NCBI GenBank assembly: GCA_902594745.1
Contig: CACJNF010000003.1
Span: 1 to 64,000 of the forward strand
DNA from: an uncultured Bacteroidota bacterium
Lineage (GTDB): Bacteria; Bacteroidota; Bacteroidia; Flavobacteriales; Flavobacteriaceae
Reading direction: 5' to 3'
DNA length: 64,000 nucleotides
Shown here: piece by piece, positions 17,596 to 27,565 of the stretch
Layout of the letters: each line of letters begins with the position of its first letter
Numbering within the stretch: position 1 is the stretch's first letter
Notes under the pieces: model-generated
What the model saw: only the letters and a program-made list of their open reading frames with translations
Told to the model about the DNA's origin: nothing
Databases searched by the model: none
Position numbers and translations under genes: made by a program

Positions 17596-18300
17596 ATGTT
17601 TCAAAAAATAATTTTTACATTTTTAAGCCTTCTGGCCCTTTATAGTTGTAAAAGAGTCGATGATAAACCAATAACTAAAATTGAACCTTCAGAAGAATTA
17701 AAAGTTGAAATAATAAAAGAAGAAATAATTGAAGATCCTAAAAATGATTTAAAGCTTACTGATGAAAATATTATTGAATTTTTATATGAGTTTGAAAAAA
17801 ATAATAAAGAGAATAAAGTTAGAATTTATACTGACTTTGGACAAATTGAAATATTACTATATAATAATACGCCCTACCATAGATCGAACTTCATTTTCTT
17901 GGCTAAGAAAAAGTATTTTGAAGGAACTCAATTTTATAGAGTTATAAATAATTTTGTTATTCAAGCGGGAAATAGTGATAATATTTCTGTTTCCAATAAG
18001 AGAAAAAATATTGGAAAATATCTACTTCCAAATGATTTCAATAAAGGACACTTTCACAAAAGAGGAGCTATAAGTATGCCAAGTAGCTCATTAGACAATC
18101 CATATAAAATGGCGTCACCTTTTGAATTTTTTATTGTCCAAAAAAAAGATGGAGCAAATCATTTAGACGGGAACTATACTGTTTTTGGAGAAGTTATAAA
18201 AGGAATGGATACAGTTGATAGAATAGCATCTATTCCAACAGATGAAATTGATTGGCCAATAAACAATGTTTACATTAATAAAGTTGAAATAATTGATTAA
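17596..18300 (+). CDS. cyclophilin-type peptidyl-prolyl isomerase lipoprotein
   Basis: 234 residues. A lipoprotein signal ends LALYSC with Cys18 as the lipidated residue. After an acidic linker, residues about 75-230 are a cyclophilin domain (DFGQIEILLYNNTPYHRSNFI, FYRVINNFVIQAG, HKRGAISMP, YTVFGEVIKGMDTVDRIA). It would assist folding of exported proteins in the periplasm or at the outer membrane. The linker between FIVQAG and KRGAISM is long, as in other Bacteroidetes lipoproteins. It is convergent with pruA, 3 bp away. Confidence 0.9.
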   Translation: MFQKIIFTFLSLLALYSCKRVDDKPITKIEPSEELKVEIIKEEIIEDPKNDLKLTDENIIEFLYEFEKNNKENKVRIYTDFGQIEILLYNNTPYHRSNFIFLAKKKYFEGTQFYRVINNFVIQAGNSDNISVSNKRKNIGKYLLPNDFNKGHFHKRGAISMPSSSLDNPYKMASPFEFFIVQKKDGANHLDGNYTVFGEVIKGMDTVDRIASIPTDEIDWPINNVYINKVEIID

Positions 18301-18303
18301 AAA

Positions 18304-19929
18304 TTATCCCATAAATGGGTATTTGAAATCTTTTGGTGGAACAAAAACTTCTTTAATTAGTCTGGGTGAAACCCATCTCAGTAAATTTAAATAGGAGCCA
18401 GCCTTATCATTTGTTCCAGATCCCCTAGCTCCTCCAAATGGTTGTTGACCAACCACAGCTCCAGTACATTTATCATTAATGTAAAAGTTACCTGCACAAT
18501 TTTTAAGTTTGTCAACAGCTTCACTAAGTATATATCTATCATCACAAAAAATTGCTCCAGTTAAAGCATATTCTGATGTCTCGTCAACTAAGTTTAATGT
18601 TTTGTTCCAATCTTTATCATAATACTCATAGATTGTTACTAAAGGTCCAAAGAGTTCAGTTTCCATTGAGTAATATTTTGCATTAGAAGTTTTGATAACA
18701 GTTGGTTCAATAAAGTATCCTTTTGACTTATCATACCCACCTCCAATTAAAATTTCAGCATCCTTATCTGATTTTACTTTTTCTATAACTCCTGCAAGCT
18801 TGTCAAATGAATTTTCATGAATCACAGCAGTCATGAAATTTTTAAAATCTTCTGGACTTCCCATTTTGATTTTTGAAATTTCAGTTTTTAATTTTTCATA
18901 AAAAACTTTAGATATAGATTTTGGCACATAAATTCTTGAAGCAGCAGAACATTTTTGTCCTTGAAACTCAAATGCACCTCGTATTACTGCAGTCACAAAT
19001 TCATCAACATTAGCTGAGTTGTGAGCTATTATAAAATCTTTACCTCCTGTTTCCCCAACAATTCTTGGATATGAATTATAGTTTTCAATATTTGCTCCAA
19101 TCTTTTTCCATAAACCTTTAAAAACTGATGTTGAGCCAGTGAAATGAATTCCAGCAAAGTGTTTAGATTTGAGAATGGTATTTGTTATCATTTCAGGATC
19201 GCCATAAACAGCATTTATAACACCATCTGGTAAACCAGCTTCTTTAAAAATATCAATTACAACTTTAGCAGAATAAATTTGATGATCACTAGGTTTCCAA
19301 ACAACTGTATTACCCATCATTGCTGCACTACCTGGAAGATTACCTGATATCGCAGTAAAATTAAATGGAGTAACAGCATAAACAAACCCTTCAAGAGGTC
19401 TATAACCAAGCTGATTCCATACACCCGGATCAGATTTTGGCTGCTGACTGTAAATATGCTGCATACTATATACATTAAACTTTAAAAAATCTATAAGTTC
19501 ACATGCTGCATCAATTTCTGCTTGAAAGATTGTTTTGGATTGAGCTAACATTGTAGCTGCATTAATTTTATCTCTATATGGTCCAGCAACTAATTCGGCA
19601 GCCTTTAAAAAAATAGACGCTCTTTCTTCCCACCTCATATTAGACCAATTTTCTTTAGCATCTAGGGCAGATTTTATTGCCAATTCTACATGTTTTTTTT
19701 CTGCTAGATAGTATTTTCCTAGAATATGTTTATGTTCATGTGGAGGAGACATAGAAGCAGTCTTTGAACTCTCAATAAATTTTCCACCAATCCACATTTT
19801 GACATCAGTTTTGGAGTTTCTGAGTTTTTTATATTCTTTTAAAACAGACTCCTTCTCAGGACTATTATTTCTGTATTCTTTTATTGGTTCGTTGATTGGA
19901 ATTGGAACATTTACTATTGAGTTATTCAT
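18304..19929 (-). CDS. pruA: L-glutamate gamma-semialdehyde dehydrogenase
   Basis: Second step of proline catabolism, oxidising pyrroline-5-carboxylate/glutamate semialdehyde to glutamate with NAD. 541 residues, typical for the stand-alone enzyme of this type. The aldehyde dehydrogenase catalytic residues are Glu293 in VGETGGKDF and Cys327 in FQGQKCSAASR; the N-terminal PFNFTAISGNLPG and the C-terminal GGARGSGTNDKAG and RLIKEVFVP motifs are typical of P5C dehydrogenase. No proline dehydrogenase is adjacent. Confidence 0.94.
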   Translation of the reverse strand: MNNSIVNVPIPINEPIKEYRNNSPEKESVLKEYKKLRNSKTDVKMWIGGKFIESSKTASMSPPHEHKHILGKYYLAEKKHVELAIKSALDAKENWSNMRWEERASIFLKAAELVAGPYRDKINAATMLAQSKTIFQAEIDAACELIDFLKFNVYSMQHIYSQQPKSDPGVWNQLGYRPLEGFVYAVTPFNFTAISGNLPGSAAMMGNTVVWKPSDHQIYSAKVVIDIFKEAGLPDGVINAVYGDPEMITNTILKSKHFAGIHFTGSTSVFKGLWKKIGANIENYNSYPRIVGETGGKDFIIAHNSANVDEFVTAVIRGAFEFQGQKCSAASRIYVPKSISKVFYEKLKTEISKIKMGSPEDFKNFMTAVIHENSFDKLAGVIEKVKSDKDAEILIGGGYDKSKGYFIEPTVIKTSNAKYYSMETELFGPLVTIYEYYDKDWNKTLNLVDETSEYALTGAIFCDDRYILSEAVDKLKNCAGNFYINDKCTGAVVGQQPFGGARGSGTNDKAGSYLNLLRWVSPRLIKEVFVPPKDFKYPFMG

Positions 19930-20010
19930 AACATAATTTTTGATTATTAAAATTAGTTTAATTTGATAATAATTTAATAAAAATACTTTTTTTTCTTGGC
20001 CTGTTTATAG

Positions 20011-20018
20011 TAAATTTG
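20011..20018 (+). promoter_or_regulatory. -7 element of the nqr operon promoter
   Basis: TAAATTTG matches TANNTTTG. The -33 box is not clear (a T-rich run at the expected place). Start of transcription would be about 20023, leaving a leader of about 18 nt before nqrA. Confidence 0.45.
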
Positions 20019-20040
20019 CTCACGTAAATTATAAAAATTT

Positions 20041-21390
20041 ATGTCAAAAGACATAAGCATCCAAAATGGTGCTAATTTAAATTTAAAAGGACTTGCTTCA
20101 AAAGAATTTGAAGTTGCAAATAAAAGCTTAACCTACGCTCTAAATCCTGACGACTTCTTTTCTTTAGTTCCGCGTATGCTTGTTAAAGAGGGTGATTTAG
20201 TTAAGAAGGGTGATCCTGTATTTTTTGATAAAAATGATGAAAATATTAAAATTGTTTCTCCAGTAAGTGGAAAAATTAAACAAATTGTAAGAGGAGAAAA
20301 AAGAAAAATTTTAAATGTAATAATTGATAGGATTGGAGACGATTTTAGAAGTTTTAATATTCCTGATTTAAAAAGTATTTCTGTTGAAAGTATTATTGAA
20401 TTACTAACAAAATCAGGTACGTTAGCATACATTAGACAAAGGCCATATAATATTATTGCTAGACCTAACAGGCTACCTAAATCCATCTTTGTCTCTTCAT
20501 ACAATACAGCTCCATATGCAGCAGATTATGAATTTTTAATGAGTGATAGGCTAAATGACCTGCAAGTTGGAATTAATGTTTTAGGAAAAATTATTAACAA
20601 GCCAATTAACTTCTCTGTCTCAACAGTTAAAGAAAGTATTTTCAATCAACTTAAAAATGTTGACTTGTATAATATTAAAGGAAATCATCCAGCTGGAAAT
20701 GAAAGCTTTCAAATTAATAGAATTGATCCTATTAATTCAGGTGAAGTAGTCTGGGTAGTAAAACCTGAAGATCTAGCTAATATTGGATCTTTTTTCAAAA
20801 CTGGTCAATATTGTTCTGATAGAACTATAGCAGTTTCTGGGGATTCTATTAATTCATCAAAATATTTCAAAACTACTATTGGCTCTGAGATTTCTTCATT
20901 ATTCAACAAAAAGGATAATTTATCAACTTTAAACTGTAGAGTTATAAACGGAGATCCACTTAGCGGATCCAAGGTTGATTGTTCAGGATTTATTGGATAT
21001 TATAACAACACAATATCTGTAATTGAAGAAGGAAATAATTACAGAATGTTAGGATGGCTTCCATTTATGTATAATTCAGTTCCTAGTTTTTCTAAAACTT
21101 CATTGTCATGGTTATTAGGAGGTGAAAAAAAAGTTAATACAAACCTAAACGGTGAAGAAAGAGCAATAGTTGTAACTGGAGAAATGGAAAAATATTTTCC
21201 TATGGATATCTTTCCAATGCAATTAATTAAAGCGTGTATGAGGGGTGATATTGAAAAAATGGAATCTCTGGGTATCTACGAAGTTGTACCTGAAGATTTT
21301 GGTCTAGTTGATTTTTCATGTACTTCAAAAATTGAGGCACAAGAAATTATAAAAAACGGAATTGAAATAATGTTAAAAGAAGTAGGCTAA
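20041..21390 (+). CDS. nqrA: Na+-translocating NADH:quinone reductase subunit A
   Basis: First gene of the six-gene Nqr operon encoding the respiratory sodium pump. 449 residues, soluble, matching NqrA along its length: the biotinyl/lipoyl-like N-terminal domain with ALNPDDFFSLVPRMLVKEGD and SPVSGKIKQIVRGEKR, the middle PGDP-like quinone-side region, and the C-terminal EMEKYFPMDIFPMQLIKA. The subunit contributes to the quinone site. nqrB begins on its stop codon. Confidence 0.96.
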   Translation: MSKDISIQNGANLNLKGLASKEFEVANKSLTYALNPDDFFSLVPRMLVKEGDLVKKGDPVFFDKNDENIKIVSPVSGKIKQIVRGEKRKILNVIIDRIGDDFRSFNIPDLKSISVESIIELLTKSGTLAYIRQRPYNIIARPNRLPKSIFVSSYNTAPYAADYEFLMSDRLNDLQVGINVLGKIINKPINFSVSTVKESIFNQLKNVDLYNIKGNHPAGNESFQINRIDPINSGEVVWVVKPEDLANIGSFFKTGQYCSDRTIAVSGDSINSSKYFKTTIGSEISSLFNKKDNLSTLNCRVINGDPLSGSKVDCSGFIGYYNNTISVIEEGNNYRMLGWLPFMYNSVPSFSKTSLSWLLGGEKKVNTNLNGEERAIVVTGEMEKYFPMDIFPMQLIKACMRGDIEKMESLGIYEVVPEDFGLVDFSCTSKIEAQEIIKNGIEIMLKEVG

Positions 21391-22547
21391 TGGATTTTAT
21401 TAGAAAACAAGTTGATATGCTAAAAAAACCTTTCGATAAGGGAGGCAAATTAGAAAAGTTATATCCTGCATTTAATGCATTTGAGACAATGCTCTTTGTT
21501 CCTAACCACACTACATCTAAAGGTTCTCATATTAGAGATGGTGTTGATTTAAAAAGAACAATGATAACAGTAATAATAGCTCTTGTCCCTGCATTGTTTT
21601 ATGGTATGTATAATACGGGTTATCAATATTATATTCAAACTGATATTCAGTTTACTTTTATTGATGCAGTTCTTCATGGTGCTTATAAAATTTTCCCAAT
21701 GATTGCTGTTTCTTACGCTGTTGGTTTAGCTATAGAATTTGCATTTGCAGTTTACAGAAATCATCCAGTTAATGAAGGGTATTTAGTAACGGGACTTCTT
21801 ATTCCAATGATAATGCCAATTGATATGCCATTATGGATGCTTGCAATATCAGTTGTTTTCGCAGTATTAATTGCAAAAGAAGCTTTTGGTGGAACAGGAA
21901 TGAATATCTTGAATCCAGCTTTAACTGCTCGTGCATTTGCTTTTTTTGCATATCCTACATTTATGTCAGGTGATAAGGTGTGGGTTTCAGAAGCATCTAA
22001 TGTAGATGGAATTTCTGGAGAGACCATACTAGGATCATTAGCTGCAAATTCAGAAGTTTCTTATTCTTCTTTTAGTATGTTTATGGGATCAATTCCTGGC
22101 TCAGTTGCTGAGACTTCAGTATTTTTCGTTTTGATTGGTGCATTACTTCTTATAATTACTGGGGTTGGAAGCTGGAGAATTATGTTAAGTGGTGTAATTG
22201 GAGCATCTGTAGTTGGAATTTTATTTAATCTTTGGGGTGCAAATTCGCTCATGAGTTTTGAATGGTATAATCATCTTTTAGTTGGAGGTTTCGCTTTTGG
22301 TATTGTATTTATGGCCACTGATCCTGTCTCTGCAGCTCAAACAACAAAAGGAAAATGGATATATGGATTCCTGGTTGGTGTATTCTGTATACTTATTAGA
22401 GTATTTAATCCTGCTTATCCAGAAGGAGTGATGCTTGCGATTTTATTGATGAATGTTTTTGCACCATTAATAGACCACTATGTTATAGAATCTAATGTAA
22501 GCATGAGAAGAAAAAGATGGCAAAGTATTAAATTAAAAGCTACATAA
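21390..22547 (+). CDS. nqrB: Na+-translocating NADH:quinone reductase subunit B
   Basis: Integral membrane subunit of Nqr, 385 residues with about 10 membrane segments, carrying covalent FMN and forming part of the Na+ channel. The family segments GAYKIFPMIAVSYAVGLAIEF, GTGMNILNPALTARAFAFFAYP and MATDPVSAAQT are present. The flavinylation site reads DGISGET with Thr212; the usual motif is S-G-A-T, so alanine is replaced by Glu211. ApbE, which would attach the FMN, is encoded at the end of the operon. Confidence 0.96.
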   Translation: MDFIRKQVDMLKKPFDKGGKLEKLYPAFNAFETMLFVPNHTTSKGSHIRDGVDLKRTMITVIIALVPALFYGMYNTGYQYYIQTDIQFTFIDAVLHGAYKIFPMIAVSYAVGLAIEFAFAVYRNHPVNEGYLVTGLLIPMIMPIDMPLWMLAISVVFAVLIAKEAFGGTGMNILNPALTARAFAFFAYPTFMSGDKVWVSEASNVDGISGETILGSLAANSEVSYSSFSMFMGSIPGSVAETSVFFVLIGALLLIITGVGSWRIMLSGVIGASVVGILFNLWGANSLMSFEWYNHLLVGGFAFGIVFMATDPVSAAQTTKGKWIYGFLVGVFCILIRVFNPAYPEGVMLAILLMNVFAPLIDHYVIESNVSMRRKRWQSIKLKAT

Positions 22548-23263
22548 TGAATAGGGAGTCAAATAAACATACATACATTTTTGCTACTATAATGGTTGTA
22601 TCTGTTGCTTCAGTTTTGTCGTTTACATCTGAGTCTTTGAAGGATCTTCAGAATGCAAACATTAAAAAAGAAAAGATGCAAAATATACTCTCTTCAGTTG
22701 GAATAAATGTAAGTAGAGATGAATCAGAGTCTCTATATGGTGATTATGTAAAAGAAGAGCTTTCATTAAAATCTGATGGATCTGTTGACGCAGAAGTAAA
22801 TGCCTTTAATATTAATCTTGCACTAGAAGTTAAAAAAGATAAAGATGTTCAAAGATTTCCATTATATATAGCTAATGTTGATGGTGATAAATTTTATGTA
22901 ATACCATTAAGAGGAGCAGGTTTATGGGCAGAGATATGGGGTTATATAGCTCTTAAGGATGATATTAACACTATAAAAGGAGTCTCATTTGACCATAAGT
23001 CTGAAACTGCTGGACTTGGTGCTGAAATAACTGAAGATTGGTTTATCGATAGTTTTAATGATGAAAAAATTAAAGATACAGAAGGAAACTTTGTTGGAGT
23101 GTATCTTACAAAAACAAATAATGATCCTGGGAATTCTGACAAAATGGATAATGAAATTGATGCAATATCAGGAGCAACAATTACTGGTGATGGAGTATCA
23201 GATATGATTATTGAGAGAATTGAAAACTATTTACCATATTTTAATAGCTTAAATAATGAGTAA
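22547..23263 (+). CDS. nqrC: Na+-translocating NADH:quinone reductase subunit C
   Basis: Membrane-anchored periplasmic subunit of Nqr, 238 residues. One N-terminal transmembrane helix (about 10-28) is followed by an FMN-binding domain with GAGLWAEIWGYIAL, HKSETAGLGAEI and the canonical flavinylation motif DAISGAT, in which Thr211 would be linked to FMN by ApbE. The start overlaps the nqrB stop and its end overlaps nqrD. Confidence 0.96.
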   Translation: MNRESNKHTYIFATIMVVSVASVLSFTSESLKDLQNANIKKEKMQNILSSVGINVSRDESESLYGDYVKEELSLKSDGSVDAEVNAFNINLALEVKKDKDVQRFPLYIANVDGDKFYVIPLRGAGLWAEIWGYIALKDDINTIKGVSFDHKSETAGLGAEITEDWFIDSFNDEKIKDTEGNFVGVYLTKTNNDPGNSDKMDNEIDAISGATITGDGVSDMIIERIENYLPYFNSLNNE

Positions 23264-23903
23264 AGAAAGAGAACCTTTATTTTCAAAAAAGAATAGAGCA
23301 TTATTAACTGATCCATTGGATGATGACAATCCAATTACAGTTCAGGTTCTAGGTATTTGCTCTGCTTTAGCGATTACTGTTAAACTTGAACCTGCTGTTG
23401 TTATGACACTTTCAGTAATTTTTGTAATGGCAGCTGGAAATGTTATTGTTTCTATTTTAAGAAATATTATACCAACAAGAATTAGAATTATTGTACAACT
23501 ACTAGTTGTAGCAACACTTGTTGCACTTGTAGATCAATTTTTAAAAGCTTATGCGTATGACGTGAGTAAACAACTAGCTATTTTTATTGGACTAATAATC
23601 ACTAATTGTATAATAATGGGAAGATTTGAAGCTTTTGCACTTGGTAATGGTGTCTGGAAATCTTTTCTGGATGGAATAGGGAATGCTGCAGGTTATGGAT
23701 GGATTTTAATTGTTGTTGCTTTTGTTAGGGAGCTATTTGGTTCAGGTGAGTTGTGGGGTGTCCCAGTTATACCTCAGTTTGTATATGATCTGGGTTATCA
23801 AGATAACGGGCTTATGTTGCTTTCACCCATGGCATTAATTGTTGTTGGTGTCTACATATGGATTCAGAGATATTATAATAGAAAACTAATAGAAAAAGAT
23901 TAA
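23256..23903 (+). CDS. nqrD: Na+-translocating NADH:quinone reductase subunit D
   Basis: Integral membrane subunit of Nqr, 215 residues, six hydrophobic segments. The NqrD signature LGICSALAITVKLEPAVVM includes the conserved cysteine (CSALA) that with NqrE ligates the intramembrane [2Fe-2S] centre; a second cysteine is in TNCIIMGRFEAFA. LDGIGNAAGYGWILI and FVRELFGSGELWG follow. Overlaps nqrC by 8 bp. Confidence 0.96.
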   Translation: MSKEREPLFSKKNRALLTDPLDDDNPITVQVLGICSALAITVKLEPAVVMTLSVIFVMAAGNVIVSILRNIIPTRIRIIVQLLVVATLVALVDQFLKAYAYDVSKQLAIFIGLIITNCIIMGRFEAFALGNGVWKSFLDGIGNAAGYGWILIVVAFVRELFGSGELWGVPVIPQFVYDLGYQDNGLMLLSPMALIVVGVYIWIQRYYNRKLIEKD

Positions 23904-24521
23904 ATGGAAGATTTAGTTAATTTATTTGTCAAGAGTATATTCATTGAAAATATGGTATTTGCATATTTCCTCGGGATGTGTTCATATCTTGCAGTCTCAA
24001 AAACAGTAAAAACAGCTGATGGGCTTGGTAAAGCAGTAATCTTTGTTTTAACAATTTCTGTTCCTATCAATTATTTAATTGATCAATATTTATTAGCTCC
24101 AGGAGCCCTAACATGGATAGGACCTCAATTTCAAGATGTAAATTTATCCTTTTTAACATTCATAATGTTTATAGCTGTTATTGCATCAATGGTCCAACTA
24201 GTCGAAATGATTGTTGAAAAACTTTCTCCTACTTTATATGGAAGTTTAGGAATTTTTCTTCCACTTATTGCGGTAAACTGTGCAATACTTGGAGGCTCAC
24301 TATTTATGCAACAAAAAGATTTTATAAATACTTTTGAATCTGCTGTTTATGGCTTTGGTTCAGGAATTGGTTGGTATTTAGCAATAGTTGCAATTGCTGC
24401 AATTAGAGAAAAAATAACATATTCTAATATTCCAGATCCATTAAAAGGTTTAGGAATAACTTTTATTATCACTGGTTTAATGGCTCTAGGTTTCATGAGT
24501 TTTATGGGAATTAAAATTTAA
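23904..24521 (+). CDS. nqrE: Na+-translocating NADH:quinone reductase subunit E
   Basis: Integral membrane partner of NqrD with an inverted topology, 205 residues. [18 protein letters not shown] and [15 protein letters not shown] hold the two cysteines of the membrane iron centre. No gap separates it from nqrD. Together NqrD and NqrE connect electron transfer to sodium movement. Confidence 0.96.
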   Translation: MEDLVNLFVKSIFIENMVFAYFLGMCSYLAVSKTVKTADGLGKAVIFVLTISVPINYLIDQYLLAPGALTWIGPQFQDVNLSFLTFIMFIAVIASMVQLVEMIVEKLSPTLYGSLGIFLPLIAVNCAILGGSLFMQQKDFINTFESAVYGFGSGIGWYLAIVAIAAIREKITYSNIPDPLKGLGITFIITGLMALGFMSFMGIKI

Positions 24522-24524
24522 ATA

Positions 24525-25820
24525 ATGGATATAAATGTAATAATAGCTAGTACCATCGGTCTTTTTGTAATAACTCTTCTTTTAGTTACAATGCTTCTTG
24601 TTGCAAAAGAGAGACTTTTACCATCTGGTCCTGTAAAACTTGTAATAAATGGTGAAAAAGATGTAGAAGTAAGCTCTGGTGATACTTTGCTAACTACACT
24701 TGGAAATAATAAAATTTTTCTTCCGTCTGCATGTGGAGGAGGAGGAACGTGTGTGCAATGTAAATGTCAAGTATTAGAAGGAGGGGGTGAAATACTTCCA
24801 ACTGAAGAACCTCATTTTACAAGAAAAGAAATATCTGAGGGTTGGAGGCTTGGATGTCAAGTTAAAGTTAAACAGGACATGAAGATTGAAGTACCTGAGG
24901 AAGTCTTTGGTATAAAAAAATGGGAGGCTAAAGTTAAAAGTAATTTCAATGTTGCATCATTCATTAAGGAGTTTGTTATAGAGATACCTGAAGAAATGGA
25001 TTATAAAGCAGGAGGTTATATTCAGATTGAGATTCCGGAATGTGATATTGATTATAGTGATATTGATATAACATCTCATCCTAAAGAACATCCTGATGAT
25101 CCTCAAAAATTTAAATTAGAATGGGATAATTTCAACTTATGGCCACTTAAGATGAAAAATTCAGAGACAGTTGAGAGAGCATATTCAATGGCATCATATC
25201 CAGCTGAGGGTAAGGAAATAATGCTTAATGTTAGAATTGCAACTCCTCCATGGGATGGTAAAAAAAATCAATGGATGTCAGTTAATCCGGGAATAGCATC
25301 TTCATATATTTTCTCAAAAAAGCCTGGAGATACAGTTACAATATCTGGTCCGTATGGTGAATTCTTTATCAATGAATCAGAAGCAGAGATGCTATATGTT
25401 GGTGGTGGTGCTGGAATGGCACCTATGAGATCACACTTATATGAGCTTTTTAGAACTATTAAAACAGGTAGAAAAGTAACCTTCTGGTATGGAGGTAGAT
25501 CAAAAAGAGAGCTTTTTTATGTTGATCACTTCAGAGCTTTAGAAAAAGATTATCCAAACTTCAAGTTTTATATTGCTCTTTCAGAACCATTAGAAGAAGA
25601 TAACTGGAAGGTTAAAGATTCTCTAGATGGACAAGGTGATGGTTTTGTCGGATTTATTCATCAAGTTGTTATTGACAATTATCTTTCTAAACATGATTCA
25701 CCGGAAGATATTGAAGTCTATTTCTGTGGTCCTCCATTAATGAATCAAGCAGTTGAAAAGATGGCTGAAGATTTTGGAGTTCCTCCTGAGAATGTAAGGT
25801 TTGATGACTTTGGTGGTTGA
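24525..25820 (+). CDS. nqrF: Na+-translocating NADH:quinone reductase subunit F
   Basis: Electron-input subunit, 431 residues. An N-terminal membrane helix (about 5-27) precedes a ferredoxin domain with the [2Fe-2S] ligands Cys70, Cys76, Cys79 and Cys111, then an FAD domain ([10 protein letters not shown]) and an NADH domain ([32 protein letters not shown], ending FDDFGG). It accepts hydride from NADH and passes electrons inward. The apbE ATG overlaps its stop codon (TGATG). Confidence 0.97.
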   Translation: MDINVIIASTIGLFVITLLLVTMLLVAKERLLPSGPVKLVINGEKDVEVSSGDTLLTTLGNNKIFLPSACGGGGTCVQCKCQVLEGGGEILPTEEPHFTRKEISEGWRLGCQVKVKQDMKIEVPEEVFGIKKWEAKVKSNFNVASFIKEFVIEIPEEMDYKAGGYIQIEIPECDIDYSDIDITSHPKEHPDDPQKFKLEWDNFNLWPLKMKNSETVERAYSMASYPAEGKEIMLNVRIATPPWDGKKNQWMSVNPGIASSYIFSKKPGDTVTISGPYGEFFINESEAEMLYVGGGAGMAPMRSHLYELFRTIKTGRKVTFWYGGRSKRELFYVDHFRALEKDYPNFKFYIALSEPLEEDNWKVKDSLDGQGDGFVGFIHQVVIDNYLSKHDSPEDIEVYFCGPPLMNQAVEKMAEDFGVPPENVRFDDFGG

Positions 25821-26815
25821 TGAAATCAAAAATACATCTTTTACTCACACTATCTCTATTAAATAGTTGCAATACAAATACTAATTTATATAAAAGTATA
25901 AGAGGAAATGCTCTTGGAACAACTTATAGCGTTATAGTTGAGACTAAATCTAAAGAAGGTTTAATTGAAGATCAAATTGACTCTATTTTTAATCAAGTTA
26001 ACTTATCAATGTCTACATACATTGATAGCTCAATAATTACAAGAGTTAATAAATCATCAAAACCTGTTGAAGTTGACACTAATTTTATTAATGTATTTAA
26101 TAAATCAAAAGAGATTTGGATAAACTCAAATGGTTTCTTTGACCCAACTGCAGGTTCTTTTGTTAATTTTTATGGATTAGGACCAGAAACTAGTAGCCAA
26201 CAGATTAATGATTATAAAATTGATAGTTTAAAAAATATTGTGGGGTTTGGTAAAGTGACCCTTAACAATAAAAATGAAATTGTTAAATCAAATAAGGACA
26301 TATTCTTGGACTTTAATGCAATTGCAAAAGGATACTCAGTTGATTTAATTAATGATTTATTCATTAAAAGTGGCTATGAAAACTTTTTGATTGAGGTTGG
26401 GGGAGAAATTATAGCAAAAGGTGTTTCCGATAAGGGAAATAGATGGAAAGTTGCTATTCAGAACCCTTTAGAGATGAATAAATTCTACTCTGAAATATAT
26501 CTTGATAATAAGTCTCTCGCAACTTCAGGTAATTATAGAAAGTTCAGAATCGACCCTATCACTGGAGATAGATACACACATATAATAAATCCTATAACCG
26601 GTAAGTCAACTTCTAATAGTATTCTGAGTGCATCTGTAATATCTGACCTATGTATTACTGCTGATGGATGGGCAACTGCATTAATGTTAATGGATCCATA
26701 TCAAAGTACAGAAATTATAAATAATATAGATAATATAGAGTCACTGTTACTTGTTTCAAAAGATGGAAAAATTATTCCTGTAAAATCTAATGGATGGGAT
26801 TTAATTACTAGATGA
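25820..26815 (+). CDS. apbE: FAD:protein FMN transferase (lipoprotein)
   Basis: Attaches FMN to threonine in NqrB and NqrC. The ATG at 25820 is preferred over a TTG one codon upstream; 331 residues. A lipoprotein signal ends LLNSC with Cys17. The ApbE fold shows GNALGTTYSVIV, the MSTYIDSS segment, DFNAIAKGYSVD, VEVGGEI-type strand (IEVGGEIIAKG), YTHIINPITG and a metal-site aspartate in CITADGWATAL. The location at the end of nqrABCDEF is the usual one. It ends 15 bp inside the convergent methyltransferase gene. Confidence 0.95.
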   Translation: MKSKIHLLLTLSLLNSCNTNTNLYKSIRGNALGTTYSVIVETKSKEGLIEDQIDSIFNQVNLSMSTYIDSSIITRVNKSSKPVEVDTNFINVFNKSKEIWINSNGFFDPTAGSFVNFYGLGPETSSQQINDYKIDSLKNIVGFGKVTLNNKNEIVKSNKDIFLDFNAIAKGYSVDLINDLFIKSGYENFLIEVGGEIIAKGVSDKGNRWKVAIQNPLEMNKFYSEIYLDNKSLATSGNYRKFRIDPITGDRYTHIINPITGKSTSNSILSASVISDLCITADGWATALMLMDPYQSTEIINNIDNIESLLLVSKDGKIIPVKSNGWDLITR

Positions 26816-27565
26816 TTTCCTGGCAATAGGAATTACATCATTTATCTGCAATCCATATTTTAATTTAATTTCTTCAGAAAAATTTTCAGTATAGTACACC
26901 ATTTCTACCTCAAATCCAACTTTTTCTACTCTCTCTTTAAAGTCCAAACCATATTCTCTTACATGATCATACTGCCCAAAATATTTCTCTCTATCTTTCT
27001 TAGAAATTATTGATTGATCCTCAAAAGTTTCATTTCTTTTAAAGTTAATAGGTACCTGAAGTATTGCAACTCCACCAGACTTTAAAACTCTAAAAATTTC
27101 ATTTAAAGCTTTTATATCATCATCAATATGCTCAAGAACATGATTACATATTATTAAATCAAAAGATTTATTCTCAAAATTCATTGATTTGAGATCTCCT
27201 TTTATATCTGCTAACGGTGATTTTAAATCAAAAGTTAAGTAGTTCCAGTTTTGGTTTTTTTTAAATTTTTTATAGAAAATTTGTTCTGGTGCAACGTGCA
27301 AAACTTTTAGTTTTGAGTCAAGAAAATTTGTTTCGTTAACAAGGTATAACCAAAGAAGCCTATGTCTTTCCAAAGATAGTGTTCCAGGGGATAATGCATT
27401 TCTTCTTATTTTTTTATAACCATATGATAAAAATTTTGAGTATCCATTTCCATCAATTGGATCATAAAATCTTTTTCCTTTGAATATGATTTTTAAAATT
27501 GGTATAAAGTAGAAGCTATATTTTATTAGTAACTCTCTTGGTAAGAATTTTAATATATATTTCAT
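26801..27565 (-). CDS. class I SAM-dependent methyltransferase
   Basis: 254 residues. A Rossmann-type methyltransferase core occupies about residues 80-210: VLHVAPEQIFYKKF, the acidic YLTFDL strand end, DLIICNHVLEHIDDD (motif of methyltransferase type 11) and LKSGGVAILQVPI. The N-terminal 75 residues are basic and have a hydrophobic patch (YSFYFIPILKIIF) that may bind membrane. Substrate unknown. Last gene of a leftward run gpmI-lipoprotein-map; its start overlaps the map stop by 4 bp. Confidence 0.82.
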   Translation of the reverse strand: MKYILKFLPRELLIKYSFYFIPILKIIFKGKRFYDPIDGNGYSKFLSYGYKKIRRNALSPGTLSLERHRLLWLYLVNETNFLDSKLKVLHVAPEQIFYKKFKKNQNWNYLTFDLKSPLADIKGDLKSMNFENKSFDLIICNHVLEHIDDDIKALNEIFRVLKSGGVAILQVPINFKRNETFEDQSIISKKDREKYFGQYDHVREYGLDFKERVEKVGFEVEMVYYTENFSEEIKLKYGLQINDVIPIARKSSSN

